Below, piece by piece: positions 17,624 to 25,067 of a stretch of DNA of 36,986 nt. Position 1 is the first letter of the stretch; every line of letters begins with the position of its first letter. A program made the position numbers and the translations under genes. The notes below the pieces were generated by a model, which was given only the letters and a program-made list of their open reading frames with translations, made no database searches and was not told the DNA's origin. This DNA is from Paenarthrobacter sp. PH39-S1 (GTDB lineage: Bacteria > Actinomycetota > Actinomycetes > Actinomycetales > Micrococcaceae), in the NCBI RefSeq assembly GCF_030063245.1, contig NZ_JASISR010000034.1:1-36986 (forward strand). The letters run 5' to 3'.

Positions 17624-19744
17624 ATGACCATTGCTGAACGCCCGTGGCTGAACCGTCTGCAGCCCTATCAGCCGGGGAACCGAGCCCCGATCGCGGACGG
17701 ATCAATGGCATCTAATGAATCCCCCTTGGGAGCCAGTCCCGATGTCGCGGCGGCAATCTGCGGTGCGCTGGCGCAATCACATCGTTACCCCGACCCGCTG
17801 GCGCAGGAATTGAGGTCAGAGCTCGCGTCGCTGCATCACGTTGCCCCGGACCAGATCCTCATCGGCAATGGTTCCGATGAGCTGATCTTCCTGCTCGCCT
17901 CGGCCTACCTTGCCCAAGGAGGCCATGCCGTCTGCGCAGCACCCCCTTATCAGATCGACAGGATCAGTACCTATGCGGTCAACGCCCGCCTGACACAGGT
18001 GCCGTTGCGCGATTGGGCACATAATCTGGAAACGATGGCTGCCGTTGACGCGGATATCGCCTATATGGTTAACCCGCACAATCCGACGGGAACGGTGTGC
18101 ACACCGGCTGATATCCGCAAATTCGTGGCGCGAAGCCCGGCGCGGCTCGTGGTCATTGATGAGGCGTATATCGATTTCACCGATGATCCGAACGCCCAAA
18201 CTTCCATCCCGCTCGTGGCGGGCGGAGGGGTTGCCGTCCTGAGGACCTTCTCCAAGATTCATGGACTGGCCGGGCTGCGGGTGGGCTACCTCGTGGCGGA
18301 GCGGGAGGTCATCGCGACACTGCAAAAGATCCGGCCGCCGTTTTCCGTCAGCTCGGTGGCGCAGGCTGCTGCCCTGGCGGCTCTGCGGGACCCCGCACAC
18401 CAACTCGCCGTGCGCGAACACACGCTGCGCATCCGCGCCGAAATGGTCCTCCTGCTTGAACAGACCGGTTACCCGGTTATCCCTTCCCAGGCGAACTTTC
18501 TCCTCGTCCAGACCATTGACGAGACGGAGTTCGTCTCAGCGGTGCTCAGGCATGGAATCTCGGTGCGCCCGGGAAGCAGCCTGGGCCTACCCGGGACCGT
18601 GCGGATCAGCGTGCCCACCCAGCGCGGGCTGGAACTGCTGCGAGGTGCCCTGCCTCCCGTCCGAGAACTGCTACAACCGACCGCCGCTGCCAGCGGCCCT
18701 GTTAGAGGAGAGTCCATGTTTATCAAGAATGCCTGGTACGTCATCGCTTCATCTGACGAAATTGTCCACGAACCGATGAAGCGCACCATACTCGGTGACG
18801 ACGTCGTGCTCTACCGAAAGCTCGACGGCGGCGTCGTCGCCCTTGACGACCGGTGCGCCCACCGCGCATACCCACTCTCGGCAGGCCGGCTTGTCGGCGA
18901 CAACATCCAGTGCGGCTACCATGGGTTCGAATACAATTGCGCCGGAATCTGCGTCCGGGTCCCAGCTCAGGAACGCATCCCGGAACGTGCGGTGGTGCAG
19001 GCCTTTCCCGTCGTTGAAGCTCACCGCTGGGTGTGGATATGGATGGGGGATCCGGAAAAAGCCGCGGCAGTTCCCGTGCCCGATACGCACTGGATGACGG
19101 ATCCGGCCTGGGACCGCGTGACCCACACCAGGCTCTTTCACAGCAGCGCGGATTTGATCCACGACAATCTGCTGGACCTTACCCATGAGAGTTTCCTGCA
19201 CCAGTCCACCATCGGCGATGAGGCCGTCTACGAAAACGGCATCACCGTCGAAGTTGATGTACAGACGGTCAGCGTTGACCGATGGATGCCAGGGTGCCAC
19301 CCGTCACCCCTGTTTGAAAAGGCCACCGGGTTGACTTTGGTGGACCGCTGGCATACTACCGAATTCCAGATCCCCAGTTTGCACGTGATCCACGCCGGTG
19401 TGGTGGAGCCCGGCGGGCGCCGCGAAGACGGACATCTGCTCACGGTGCTCAATGCCATCACTCCGGAAACCGAGAACACCGCCTGGTACTTCTACGCATT
19501 CTGCCGCGACTTCGCCGTTGGTGACGAGGCGATGAACGAGCTGCTCCAACAAAGCCTGGGCGAAGTCTTGACCGAGGACGAAGACGCCTTGGCTCTGCAG
19601 CAGGAGCGAATGGAAACCCGTCCCGCACGTCTTCCGGATGTGCTGATCGCCCAAGATGCCGGGGTCGCCAAGGCCCGGAGGATCCTGGCGCGGATGCTGG
19701 CCGCAGAAGCCAAGGAATTGGCCAATGCGGGGCAGCTGCCGTGA
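17624..19744 (+). CDS. HisC-like aminotransferase fused in frame to a Rieske oxygenase
   Basis: One uninterrupted 706-residue frame. Residues 1 to about 350 are a class I/II PLP aminotransferase of the histidinol-phosphate aminotransferase type: SNESPLGASPDVAAAI, ILIGNGSDELIFLLASAY, MVNPHNPTGTV, VVIDEAYIDF and TFSKIHGLAGLRVGYLVA with the PLP lysine. Residues 365-706 are a VanA-like Rieske oxygenase (described separately at 18716). ATG 17624 follows GGAAGG at 17610-17615. No stop separates the domains; the linker reads LLQPTAAASGPVRGES and its DNA contains a Shine-Dalgarno sequence and a TAG in the next frame. So this may be a real fusion, or two genes joined by a one-base change. It is divergent from the ABC operon and probably co-regulated with it. 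Confidence 0.85.
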   Translation: MTIAERPWLNRLQPYQPGNRAPIADGSMASNESPLGASPDVAAAICGALAQSHRYPDPLAQELRSELASLHHVAPDQILIGNGSDELIFLLASAYLAQGGHAVCAAPPYQIDRISTYAVNARLTQVPLRDWAHNLETMAAVDADIAYMVNPHNPTGTVCTPADIRKFVARSPARLVVIDEAYIDFTDDPNAQTSIPLVAGGGVAVLRTFSKIHGLAGLRVGYLVAEREVIATLQKIRPPFSVSSVAQAAALAALRDPAHQLAVREHTLRIRAEMVLLLEQTGYPVIPSQANFLLVQTIDETEFVSAVLRHGISVRPGSSLGLPGTVRISVPTQRGLELLRGALPPVRELLQPTAAASGPVRGESMFIKNAWYVIASSDEIVHEPMKRTILGDDVVLYRKLDGGVVALDDRCAHRAYPLSAGRLVGDNIQCGYHGFEYNCAGICVRVPAQERIPERAVVQAFPVVEAHRWVWIWMGDPEKAAAVPVPDTHWMTDPAWDRVTHTRLFHSSADLIHDNLLDLTHESFLHQSTIGDEAVYENGITVEVDVQTVSVDRWMPGCHPSPLFEKATGLTLVDRWHTTEFQIPSLHVIHAGVVEPGGRREDGHLLTVLNAITPETENTAWYFYAFCRDFAVGDEAMNELLQQSLGEVLTEDEDALALQQERMETRPARLPDVLIAQDAGVAKARRILARMLAAEAKELANAGQLP
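18716..19744 (+). CDS. Rieske non-heme iron oxygenase, VanA-like (module with its own start)
   Basis: Read from ATG 18716 this is 342 residues, the normal size of vanillate O-demethylase-type oxygenases. The Rieske 2Fe-2S ligands are C47, H49, C66 and H69 (CAHRAYPLSAGR...CGYHG); the mononuclear iron site is D154, H157 and H162 in NLLDLTHESFLH. The start FIKNAWYVIASSDEI is a typical family N-terminus, and GAGGAG at 18705-18710 lies five bases before the ATG, so independent initiation is plausible inside the longer frame. The enzyme would oxidise or demethylate an aromatic or N/O-methyl substrate and needs an electron-transfer reductase; none is visible nearby. Substrate unknown. Confidence 0.85.
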   Translation: MFIKNAWYVIASSDEIVHEPMKRTILGDDVVLYRKLDGGVVALDDRCAHRAYPLSAGRLVGDNIQCGYHGFEYNCAGICVRVPAQERIPERAVVQAFPVVEAHRWVWIWMGDPEKAAAVPVPDTHWMTDPAWDRVTHTRLFHSSADLIHDNLLDLTHESFLHQSTIGDEAVYENGITVEVDVQTVSVDRWMPGCHPSPLFEKATGLTLVDRWHTTEFQIPSLHVIHAGVVEPGGRREDGHLLTVLNAITPETENTAWYFYAFCRDFAVGDEAMNELLQQSLGEVLTEDEDALALQQERMETRPARLPDVLIAQDAGVAKARRILARMLAAEAKELANAGQLP

Positions 19745-20226
19745 GGCTGGTCTTGAGGGCAGGGTCCCATCGCGAGGTTGCCGACGGGGCCCTGGAAGTG
19801 GCCGCCTCCCCCGACACGCCGCGCCGGGAACGGTGGCAATGGGACATCCGCGTGTTTGAAGCCGCCACTGCGCCGAATGGAAGTCAGCGCCAGGGCGTTC
19901 CGGTCAGCGCCGACCTTGGGCGTGGCGATGGCTCGGCATCGCGCATCGAAGTGCGCGCCGACCCTGAACTGGTCCGTGCGGAAATTCAGGTACGTAGCGT
20001 CGGCACCGGCTTCGACGTCGAACGAGAGTTGCAGGAGGTGGTGGCCGTCATCGTCGGATCCGGCTCGGCGCTGGCCGAAGGCCGTCGCCGGCTTCGCGAA
20101 TTGGATGCGCTCATTTTGGAGGGCGATGATCCATACTTCCTGCGGATCGAGCCAGGGTCTGACATCGATGCCACCGTCGCCGTGATTCGACTCAAGGGCA
20201 CCGGCTCCATCGGCTGGGTGCCCTGA
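19741..20226 (+). CDS. Hypothetical protein, coupled to the Rieske gene
   Basis: A 161-residue protein I do not recognise. GTG 19741 overlaps the preceding TGA by four bases (GTGA), which implies co-translation with the Rieske oxygenase. The sequence is soluble, without signal peptide or membrane helices; it begins MRLVLRAGSHREVADGALEV and has an acidic, arginine-rich middle (LRELDALILEGDD) and a C-terminus IRLKGTGSIGWVP. No cysteine clusters, flavin or ferredoxin motifs are present, so it is not the missing reductase. It ends nine bases before the convergent SQR-like gene's stop. Confidence 0.6.
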   Translation: MRLVLRAGSHREVADGALEVAASPDTPRRERWQWDIRVFEAATAPNGSQRQGVPVSADLGRGDGSASRIEVRADPELVRAEIQVRSVGTGFDVERELQEVVAVIVGSGSALAEGRRRLRELDALILEGDDPYFLRIEPGSDIDATVAVIRLKGTGSIGWVP

Positions 20227-20235
20227 GCGGCCTAT

Positions 20236-21564
20236 TTAGGCGCGTCCTCTGAGGATGAGGTGCCAGTAGACCCGAGGGAGAATATTGCGCTCCAGGATCC
20301 AGGTGGAATGGTGCTCCTTCATGCTGCCTTTCCACGGTAACGTCGGTTTGGGCCTGTGCAGGTGGTCGAATTCGGCGAAGACCACCGTGGATCGGGAAAC
20401 GGTGAAGGGCGTCGCGGAGTAATGGTTGTACTTATGGCGGGGGGCCCTTCCCTTGCTGGCGGCCTTGAGATTTTTCGCCAGGGCCAGGGTTTGTTTCCGC
20501 AGCGATGCGCCCGACTTGAAGTTCTTGGTGCCGGCTGCGTCGCCAAGAGACCAGATGTCCCGGAAGCGACTGTGCTGCAGGGTTTCCGGGTTCACGTCCA
20601 CAAAGCCGCCCGGGTCCCCGGGGCGGGTCAGGCCACTGGTCCGGAGCCAGTCCGGTGCCACCTGAGGGGGCACCCCATGAAGCAGATCGTAGCGAAGGAC
20701 CTCGCTGCCTGCTGCCACTGACTCGGCCCGGGCGGCCGGGTTGGTCACCGGTGAGATCGTCACCGGTGAGATCGTTACCGCTGAGATCGTTACCGTCTGC
20801 GCGGCGCCGTCGACGTCTGTGACCTCACTGCTGCAGCGCAGCTCCACCCCATACTCGTCGATCTTCCGATTCAATTCCTGGTCCACCACGTCCACTCCGT
20901 AGACGGTGGGAGTCGGCACCACCATGACCACGCGGATATCGTCGAGGACACCTTCCTGCCGCCAGTAGTCGCAGGCAAGGTACATGATTTTCTGGGTGGC
21001 CCCGTCACACTTCACTGTCCCGGACGGCATGGTGAAAACGGCCGTCCCGCGCTGGAGTCCGCGGACAAGGTCCCACGTCTTCGGGGCCAGCTCGAACACG
21101 TAGTTGGACGACGCGGAGGGAGTGCTCATCGCCTCGGCTAAGCCCGGCACCGCATCCCAGTCCAACCGCATGCCCGGGCAGATGACAAGCTGACGGTAGG
21201 CCAGCATCGTCCCCGAGGCGAGTTGAACGGTTTGCGCGTCCGGCGCGATATCCACGGCCGCGTCGCGAATCCAACGCACACCCTTGGGCATGACGTCAGC
21301 CTGCGGCCGCACGGCCTCTTCCGCCCGCGCCGTTCCGCCGCCGATATGAGATAACAGCGGTTGATACAGGTGCCTGTCGCTGGGCTCGACGATCACGATG
21401 TCCCTGAATCCGTATCGGTGCAGCCGCGCGGCCAGCGAGATGCCGGCGTTCCCGCCACCGATGATGACGACGTCATGGTCTTCGGCTCCATCGCTCCCCG
21501 GGACGGCCGGTGACCCCGCTGCAGGATCAGCATCAAGTGTGCTTGACCAGTAACTGGAAGCCAT
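20236..21564 (-). CDS. FAD/NAD(P) oxidoreductase, sulfide:quinone oxidoreductase-like
   Basis: A 442-residue two-dinucleotide-binding-domain flavoprotein. The FAD motif VVIIGGGNAGISLAARL (about residues 32-48) is followed by HLYQPLLSHIGGG and, in the centre, MPSGTVKCDGATQKIMYLAC, the type II SQR signature with a conserved Cys (C186). Near the C-terminus SLGDAAGTKNFKSGASLRKQ occupies the position where SQRs usually have a second redox cysteine just after GD; here it is Ala. So quinone or other electron-acceptor chemistry is likely, but classical sulfide oxidation is doubtful. A DNA tandem repeat adds a VTIS-VTIS-VTN segment in the middle. ATG 21564 follows AAGGGAGAA. It lies downstream of an SDR gene. 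Confidence 0.85.
   Translation of the reverse strand: MASSYWSSTLDADPAAGSPAVPGSDGAEDHDVVIIGGGNAGISLAARLHRYGFRDIVIVEPSDRHLYQPLLSHIGGGTARAEEAVRPQADVMPKGVRWIRDAAVDIAPDAQTVQLASGTMLAYRQLVICPGMRLDWDAVPGLAEAMSTPSASSNYVFELAPKTWDLVRGLQRGTAVFTMPSGTVKCDGATQKIMYLACDYWRQEGVLDDIRVVMVVPTPTVYGVDVVDQELNRKIDEYGVELRCSSEVTDVDGAAQTVTISAVTISPVTISPVTNPAARAESVAAGSEVLRYDLLHGVPPQVAPDWLRTSGLTRPGDPGGFVDVNPETLQHSRFRDIWSLGDAAGTKNFKSGASLRKQTLALAKNLKAASKGRAPRHKYNHYSATPFTVSRSTVVFAEFDHLHRPKPTLPWKGSMKEHHSTWILERNILPRVYWHLILRGRA
20744..20796. repeat. 15-bp tandem repeat inside the SQR-like gene
   Basis: Three tandem copies of GTCACCGGTGAGATC (20744-20758, 20759-20773, and 20774-20788 with two changes) plus a partial copy. In frame they encode repeated VTISPVTIS-type pentapeptides. 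The length keeps the frame, so this looks like a recent in-frame expansion within a surface loop. Confidence 0.8.
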
Positions 21565-21759
21565 GGGTATTCTCCCTTGTGAGTCAGTCTGCCGCATATC
21601 CGTCGAGCCTACGTGAGGATCGGCAGCGACAGAAGGGCGGGACGCCCGGAACGTCTGCGATGCGCCAACAACTTTCAAGCCTGCTGGATGCCGCTGACTC
21701 CAAGGCAGCGCGCCGCGGACGACCGTTTCCGCACCGAACCGGAGCGAAATCTGCCGTGC

Positions 21760-22518
21760 TCAGGCAACGACCGAGCCGCCCGCTACGTCGAGTGTTGTGC
21801 CGCTGATCCAGTCTGAGCCGTCGGAAGCCAGGAACAGCGCGGCGTCAGCGACGTCGTCGGGGGTTCCGAGGCGTTGGATCGGGTGGGTCTGGCGGAGCCG
21901 TTCCTGAATGGCCGCGGGGATCCGTTCCCGGTTGCGTTCGGTCAAGATGGTCCCTGGGGCAATACAGTTTACCCGGACGCCGGAGGGGCCGGCTTGCAGT
22001 GCTACCTCCTTGGTCAGCAGCTCGATGCCAGCTTTGGCAGCGGCGTAGGCGACCGGCGAGCCGACGGTGGGGTGGCGAGCGGCCGACGATGACATGGTGA
22101 TGATGATTCCCCGGTGGCGGTCTTTCATTCCAGGGAGGAATGCCTTGATGGTGAAGAAAGTGGTGGTGAGGTTGGCGTCGATCGAGGCGCGCCACCCATC
22201 CCCGGTGATGTCCTCGACCGGCCCGGGAGGGATCGGGTTCCCTCCTGCGTTGGCGACTAGGATGTCGATCGTCCCGAGATCGTCCTCGATAGCCGAGCGC
22301 ATCGCCTCGATCTGTGCGAAGTCAGCCAGATCGGCGACGACCGAGATTGCTTGCCCACCCGCCGTCGTGATCTGCTCCCGAACTGCAACGGCGGCTTCGT
22401 AGTTGCGTCCATGTACGGCCACGGCCGCGCCCTCGGCGGCGAAACGGCGCGCGATTGCCGCACCGATACCTCGCGAGCTTCCGGTGACCAACGCAACTTG
22501 GCCCTGCAACTGCGTCAT
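21760..22518 (-). CDS. Short-chain dehydrogenase/reductase (FabG-like)
   Basis: A 252-residue classical SDR using NAD(P)H. It has the cofactor motif VTGSSRGIGAAIARRFA (TGxxxGxG) near residue 11, the DL pair for the adenine site (VVADLADF), the NAGG motif, and the catalytic tetrad N-S-Y-K seen in SIDANLTTTF, TMSSSAARHPTVGSPVAYAAAKAG and the PGTILTE loop, finishing with SDWISGTTLDVAGGS. It probably reduces a keto group or oxidises an alcohol in a small-molecule pathway. It lies about 195 bp upstream of the SQR-like gene on the same strand, possibly but not certainly co-transcribed. Confidence 0.92.
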   Translation of the reverse strand: MTQLQGQVALVTGSSRGIGAAIARRFAAEGAAVAVHGRNYEAAVAVREQITTAGGQAISVVADLADFAQIEAMRSAIEDDLGTIDILVANAGGNPIPPGPVEDITGDGWRASIDANLTTTFFTIKAFLPGMKDRHRGIIITMSSSAARHPTVGSPVAYAAAKAGIELLTKEVALQAGPSGVRVNCIAPGTILTERNRERIPAAIQERLRQTHPIQRLGTPDDVADAALFLASDGSDWISGTTLDVAGGSVVA

Positions 22519-22622
22519 ACTTCTGCGCCCATCCTCTCCTATTCCAATGTTTGGCGATCAGGTCGCGAAGCGCAACCGCCCCGGCTAACCAAACCGCTGG
22601 CGTCCGCGGAGCGAGGGGTCCC

Positions 22623-23549
22623 TCATGGCGCTGTCATCCTGATGGTCAGTGCCAGCGGATCCACGGTAACCCGCAGGTGCGTTGCCTGGCCCAGGTGATC
22701 GCCGTCGAGTTGGAATTCCTGCGGGCGGTCCAAGGTGATGTCCGCGGTCATGCCCGAAAGGCTCCGCACCGACCGGTTAGTGCTCTTGTTCTTGCCTAGC
22801 ACCCCGGCGACAACGCCGACCCAGCCAAACCAGCCGCGGGGGGCGAGTGTCAAGAGATCGAGGATGCCGTCGGTGTTCACAGCCCCCGGAAAGATCTCCA
22901 CCCCGCCCATCAACTTTCCGCAATTGCCCACCATGACACCCCGGACCTTGCGGTGGTTCTCGGCCTTGCCGTCAACGCTGATTCTGGCGGTCACCGGTTT
23001 CCCCGACAGATTGCGGATGCCGGACTCGACGTAGGCAAGCCAGCCCACGCGGTCCTTGAGGCCATCGACTGCGTCGGCCATGATGGATGCATCGTAGCCC
23101 AGCCCGGCTGCGACGAGAAAAATCCGTCCCTGCTCCTCGTGGTCGACCATAGCCTGCACGACGTCGATCTTGGTCTCGGTACCGTGCAGAACGTTGCGGG
23201 CTGCGGTCACTGGGTCTGTGATGAAAATGCCGAGGTTGCGGGCCAGCAGGTTACCCGTTCCCAGCGGCACCAAACCCATGGCGGTATCCGTGCCGGCAAG
23301 GACCCCAGCGACACACCGGACGGTGCCGTCCCCGCCGGCGGCAATGACAACATCGACGCCGGCATCAAGGGCCTCCTTGGCCTGGCCACGGCCAGGGTCG
23401 ACCTCGGTGGTTTCCAGCCACAGAGGCTCGGCCCAGCCAGCGTCCGCGCACAGCCGGAAGAATGTCGGTTTGAAATTCTCGCCCGGGGACTTCGTCGGAT
23501 TGATGACCACGGCGGCACGCTTGCCCCGCCGGGGATGGGTCTGTGCCAT
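22623..23549 (-). CDS. Diacylglycerol kinase-family lipid kinase (YegS/DagK-like)
   Basis: A 308-residue cytoplasmic or membrane-associated lipid kinase that phosphorylates diacylglycerol or a related lipid. The catalytic domain (about residues 10-140) shows VVINPTKSPGENF, the nucleotide-binding IAAGGDGTVRCVAGVLAG and the PLGTGNLLARNLGI motif; the C-terminal beta-sandwich has VAAGLGYDASIM and IFPGAVNTDGILDLLTLAP followed by FQLDGDHL. All conserved glycines are intact. ATG 23549 follows AAGGAC. It appears monocistronic. Confidence 0.92.
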   Translation of the reverse strand: MAQTHPRRGKRAAVVINPTKSPGENFKPTFFRLCADAGWAEPLWLETTEVDPGRGQAKEALDAGVDVVIAAGGDGTVRCVAGVLAGTDTAMGLVPLGTGNLLARNLGIFITDPVTAARNVLHGTETKIDVVQAMVDHEEQGRIFLVAAGLGYDASIMADAVDGLKDRVGWLAYVESGIRNLSGKPVTARISVDGKAENHRKVRGVMVGNCGKLMGGVEIFPGAVNTDGILDLLTLAPRGWFGWVGVVAGVLGKNKSTNRSVRSLSGMTADITLDRPQEFQLDGDHLGQATHLRVTVDPLALTIRMTAP

Positions 23550-23721
23550 GTTGTCCTTGCATGTTGGGAATGTCGAGCAACACTGAATCCTAACCCGGAG
23601 GGACTCCTGCGGGGGGATGGGAACCGAGCTTGGTTGGTGTCCCGGCTACCCCACTGGGCATGCGCCGTGCAGAGAATTCCGCATCGTCCGTGGATTTCCG
23701 CATCGTCCGTGCTCGCGGGTG

Positions 23722-23895
23722 TCAATGGTTTTCGGGGCCGTAGATGAAGGCTTTGGCGTGATTTGCCGCTTTTTTGAAGGCGTCGTTGCGCAGTGTGACG
23801 TCCTGACTCTGTTGGGATTCGATGTAGTCGGTGATTCCGGGGCGCAAAAGCCAGATATCGCCGGCCGGTGGCAGATAGAACAATGCGAAGGCCAT
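23722..23895 (-). CDS. Small hypothetical protein downstream of the J-domain gene
   Basis: A 57-residue reading starting at ATG 23895, a few bases past the J-domain gene's stop, with GGAGG about 20 bases upstream. It reads FYLPPAGDIWLLRPGITDYI and ends AKAFIYGPENH before TGA. Composition is protein-like, with amphipathic helix potential in the C-terminal half (NDAFKKAANHAKAF), and codon use matches its neighbours. I do not recognise it. It could instead be initiated at the ATGA overlapping the J-domain stop, but that frame encodes less plausible sequence. Placement suggests a third member of the Hsp20/J-domain operon. Confidence 0.5.
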   Translation of the reverse strand: MAFALFYLPPAGDIWLLRPGITDYIESQQSQDVTLRNDAFKKAANHAKAFIYGPENH

Positions 23896-23899
23896 GCAC

Positions 23900-24259
23900 T
23901 CATTGAGATAAACCTCCTGGCCGCTCCCACCGCAGTGGACCGACGATTATCTGGGGCTGCCCGGCCGCTGCTCCGGCCCTGGCCGGCCGCGCCCCGGACG
24001 AGCGACCCCGCGCTGCGCCTGTTACCCTGCGGCCGTGGTCGTAGAGGGCCCTTTGCACCGGGTCGGCCAGAACAGCATGCGCGGCCATTATTTCCTGCAG
24101 TGCCTTACCTTCAATGGCCGCATCGGCCGGCGTAGCCGGCAACGGGCGCGTGTCCGGATGATAGCGGCGCAGCAGGGACCCGTACGCGCGGCCGACTTCA
24201 CCGGCGGTGACTTCCGGGCCGATGTGCAGCACGGCATAGAAATCCGGCAATCCCGACAC
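23900..24259 (-). CDS. J-domain (DnaJ-like) protein
   Basis: A 119-residue protein with an N-terminal J domain (about residues 5-70): DFYAVLHIGPEVTAGEVGRA, then YGSLLRRYHPDTR with the HPD motif that stimulates Hsp70 ATPase, and EIMAAHAVLADPVQRALYD. No glycine/phenylalanine region, zinc finger or C-terminal client domain follows; the rest is a short Arg/Ala-rich tail ending GPLRWERPGG. It is therefore a small class III-type co-chaperone. GTG 24259 has only a weak ribosome-binding site. It sits 229 bp downstream of hsp20 with a strong hairpin in between. Confidence 0.85.
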   Translation of the reverse strand: MSGLPDFYAVLHIGPEVTAGEVGRAYGSLLRRYHPDTRPLPATPADAAIEGKALQEIMAAHAVLADPVQRALYDHGRRVTGAARGRSSGARPARAGAAAGQPQIIVGPLRWERPGGLSQ

Positions 24260-24313
24260 GATGGCTCACACTTCCTCTCGGTGTCGGTAGTGGGTGAACG
24301 TAGAGGATGGGGT

Positions 24314-24340
24314 GGTCCCCGGCCGTGGGGGCCGGGGACC
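24314..24340. terminator. 11-bp perfect hairpin between hsp20 and the J-domain gene
   Basis: GGTCCCCGGCC and GGCCGGGGACC pair perfectly around a 5-nt loop (GTGGG). There is no following T tract on either strand. It may be an intrinsic terminator or attenuator reducing J-domain expression, or an mRNA-processing or stabilising stem. Confidence 0.5.
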
Positions 24341-24488
24341 GTCGGGTGCGGGAGGCAACGCCAAGACAGTATTCGCTGCACGTGCGGCGCGCTGGCGTGG
24401 GTTTGAGACATCCGCCCGTCCCCATGCGGGCCTTTGCGTGGCCTTCCCGGCCTGGATAAACTCCTGGCTTTTCTTCCCGTCCCCGTGG

Positions 24489-24911
24489 TCAGGCCTTGAT
24501 GGCCTGGCGGTCAGCGGCTTTGGTGGCGATGGAGATCTTGCGAGGCTTGGCCTGCTCCGCTACGGGGATGCGAAGTGCCAGCACGCCGGCGTCGTAACTG
24601 GCCTGGATGTTTTGGGTATCCAGGTTCTCGCCCAGTATCAGTTGGCGGCTGAACACCCCGCGCGGCCGTTCGGCGGCGAGCATCTCCTTGTTCCCGTCCA
24701 GAGCGGCACGTTCGGCCCTGACGGTGACCACGTTGCGTTCCACATCCAAATTGATCGACTCCGGACTGACGCCTGGCAGGTCAAACTCGACTTCAAACAT
24801 GTCGCCCTCACGCCACGCATCCATCGGCATGGCTGCCGGGCTAACCGCGGTCCCCAGCACCTGCTGGGCGAGCCGGTCGAGTTCACGGAACGGATCTGTA
24901 CGCATCAACAT
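24489..24911 (-). CDS. hsp20: Hsp20/alpha-crystallin small heat-shock protein
   Basis: A 140-residue ATP-independent holdase. The N-terminus [18 protein letters not shown] is typical of actinobacterial Hsp20 (Hsp18-like) proteins. The alpha-crystallin domain (about residues 30-125) carries [30 protein letters not shown], the [14 protein letters not shown] strand and [19 protein letters not shown], the family's A-x-x-x-G-V-L motif, followed by the RKISI strand with the C-terminal IXI. ATG 24911 is preceded by AAAGGAG. It is divergent from the HspR/MerR-like gene, whose product probably represses it through the CACTTGAT repeats upstream. Confidence 0.93.
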   Translation of the reverse strand: MLMRTDPFRELDRLAQQVLGTAVSPAAMPMDAWREGDMFEVEFDLPGVSPESINLDVERNVVTVRAERAALDGNKEMLAAERPRGVFSRQLILGENLDTQNIQASYDAGVLALRIPVAEQAKPRKISIATKAADRQAIKA

Positions 24912-24935
24912 GGCTATTCACTCCTTTACTGGTGC

Positions 24936-24959
24936 CACTTGATTTTAATGTCACTTGAT
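24936..24959. promoter_or_regulatory. Direct repeat CACTTGAT in the hsp20 promoter region
   Basis: CACTTGAT occurs at 24936-24943 and 24952-24959, start to start 16 bp. On the minus strand ATCAAGTG flanks an AT-rich ACATTAAA that could serve as the hsp20 -10 region. CTTGA resembles half of the HAIR element recognised by HspR (CTTGAGT-N7-ACTCAAG), but the copies here are direct, not inverted. Confidence 0.45.
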
Positions 24960-25067
24960 GCCATCTTTACTTGTTGTTTCCCCACCGCTACCTATCGTGG
25001 CGGGTATAGATTTTTTATAACATGACTGGCACACTGGTGCAAGGGGTTTTTTCGTGAATCGTCGTTT

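Noticed and set aside
20744-20796. Short tandem repeats considered as a CRISPR-like or regulatory array
   Set aside because: The 15-bp units are directly adjacent without spacers and keep the reading frame of the SQR-like gene; this is a coding repeat.
24314-24340. Hairpin between hsp20 and J-domain genes considered as an RNA thermometer
   Set aside because: It lies about 55 bases or more before the J-domain start, does not sequester its ribosome-binding site, and is too GC-rich to melt at heat-shock temperatures.
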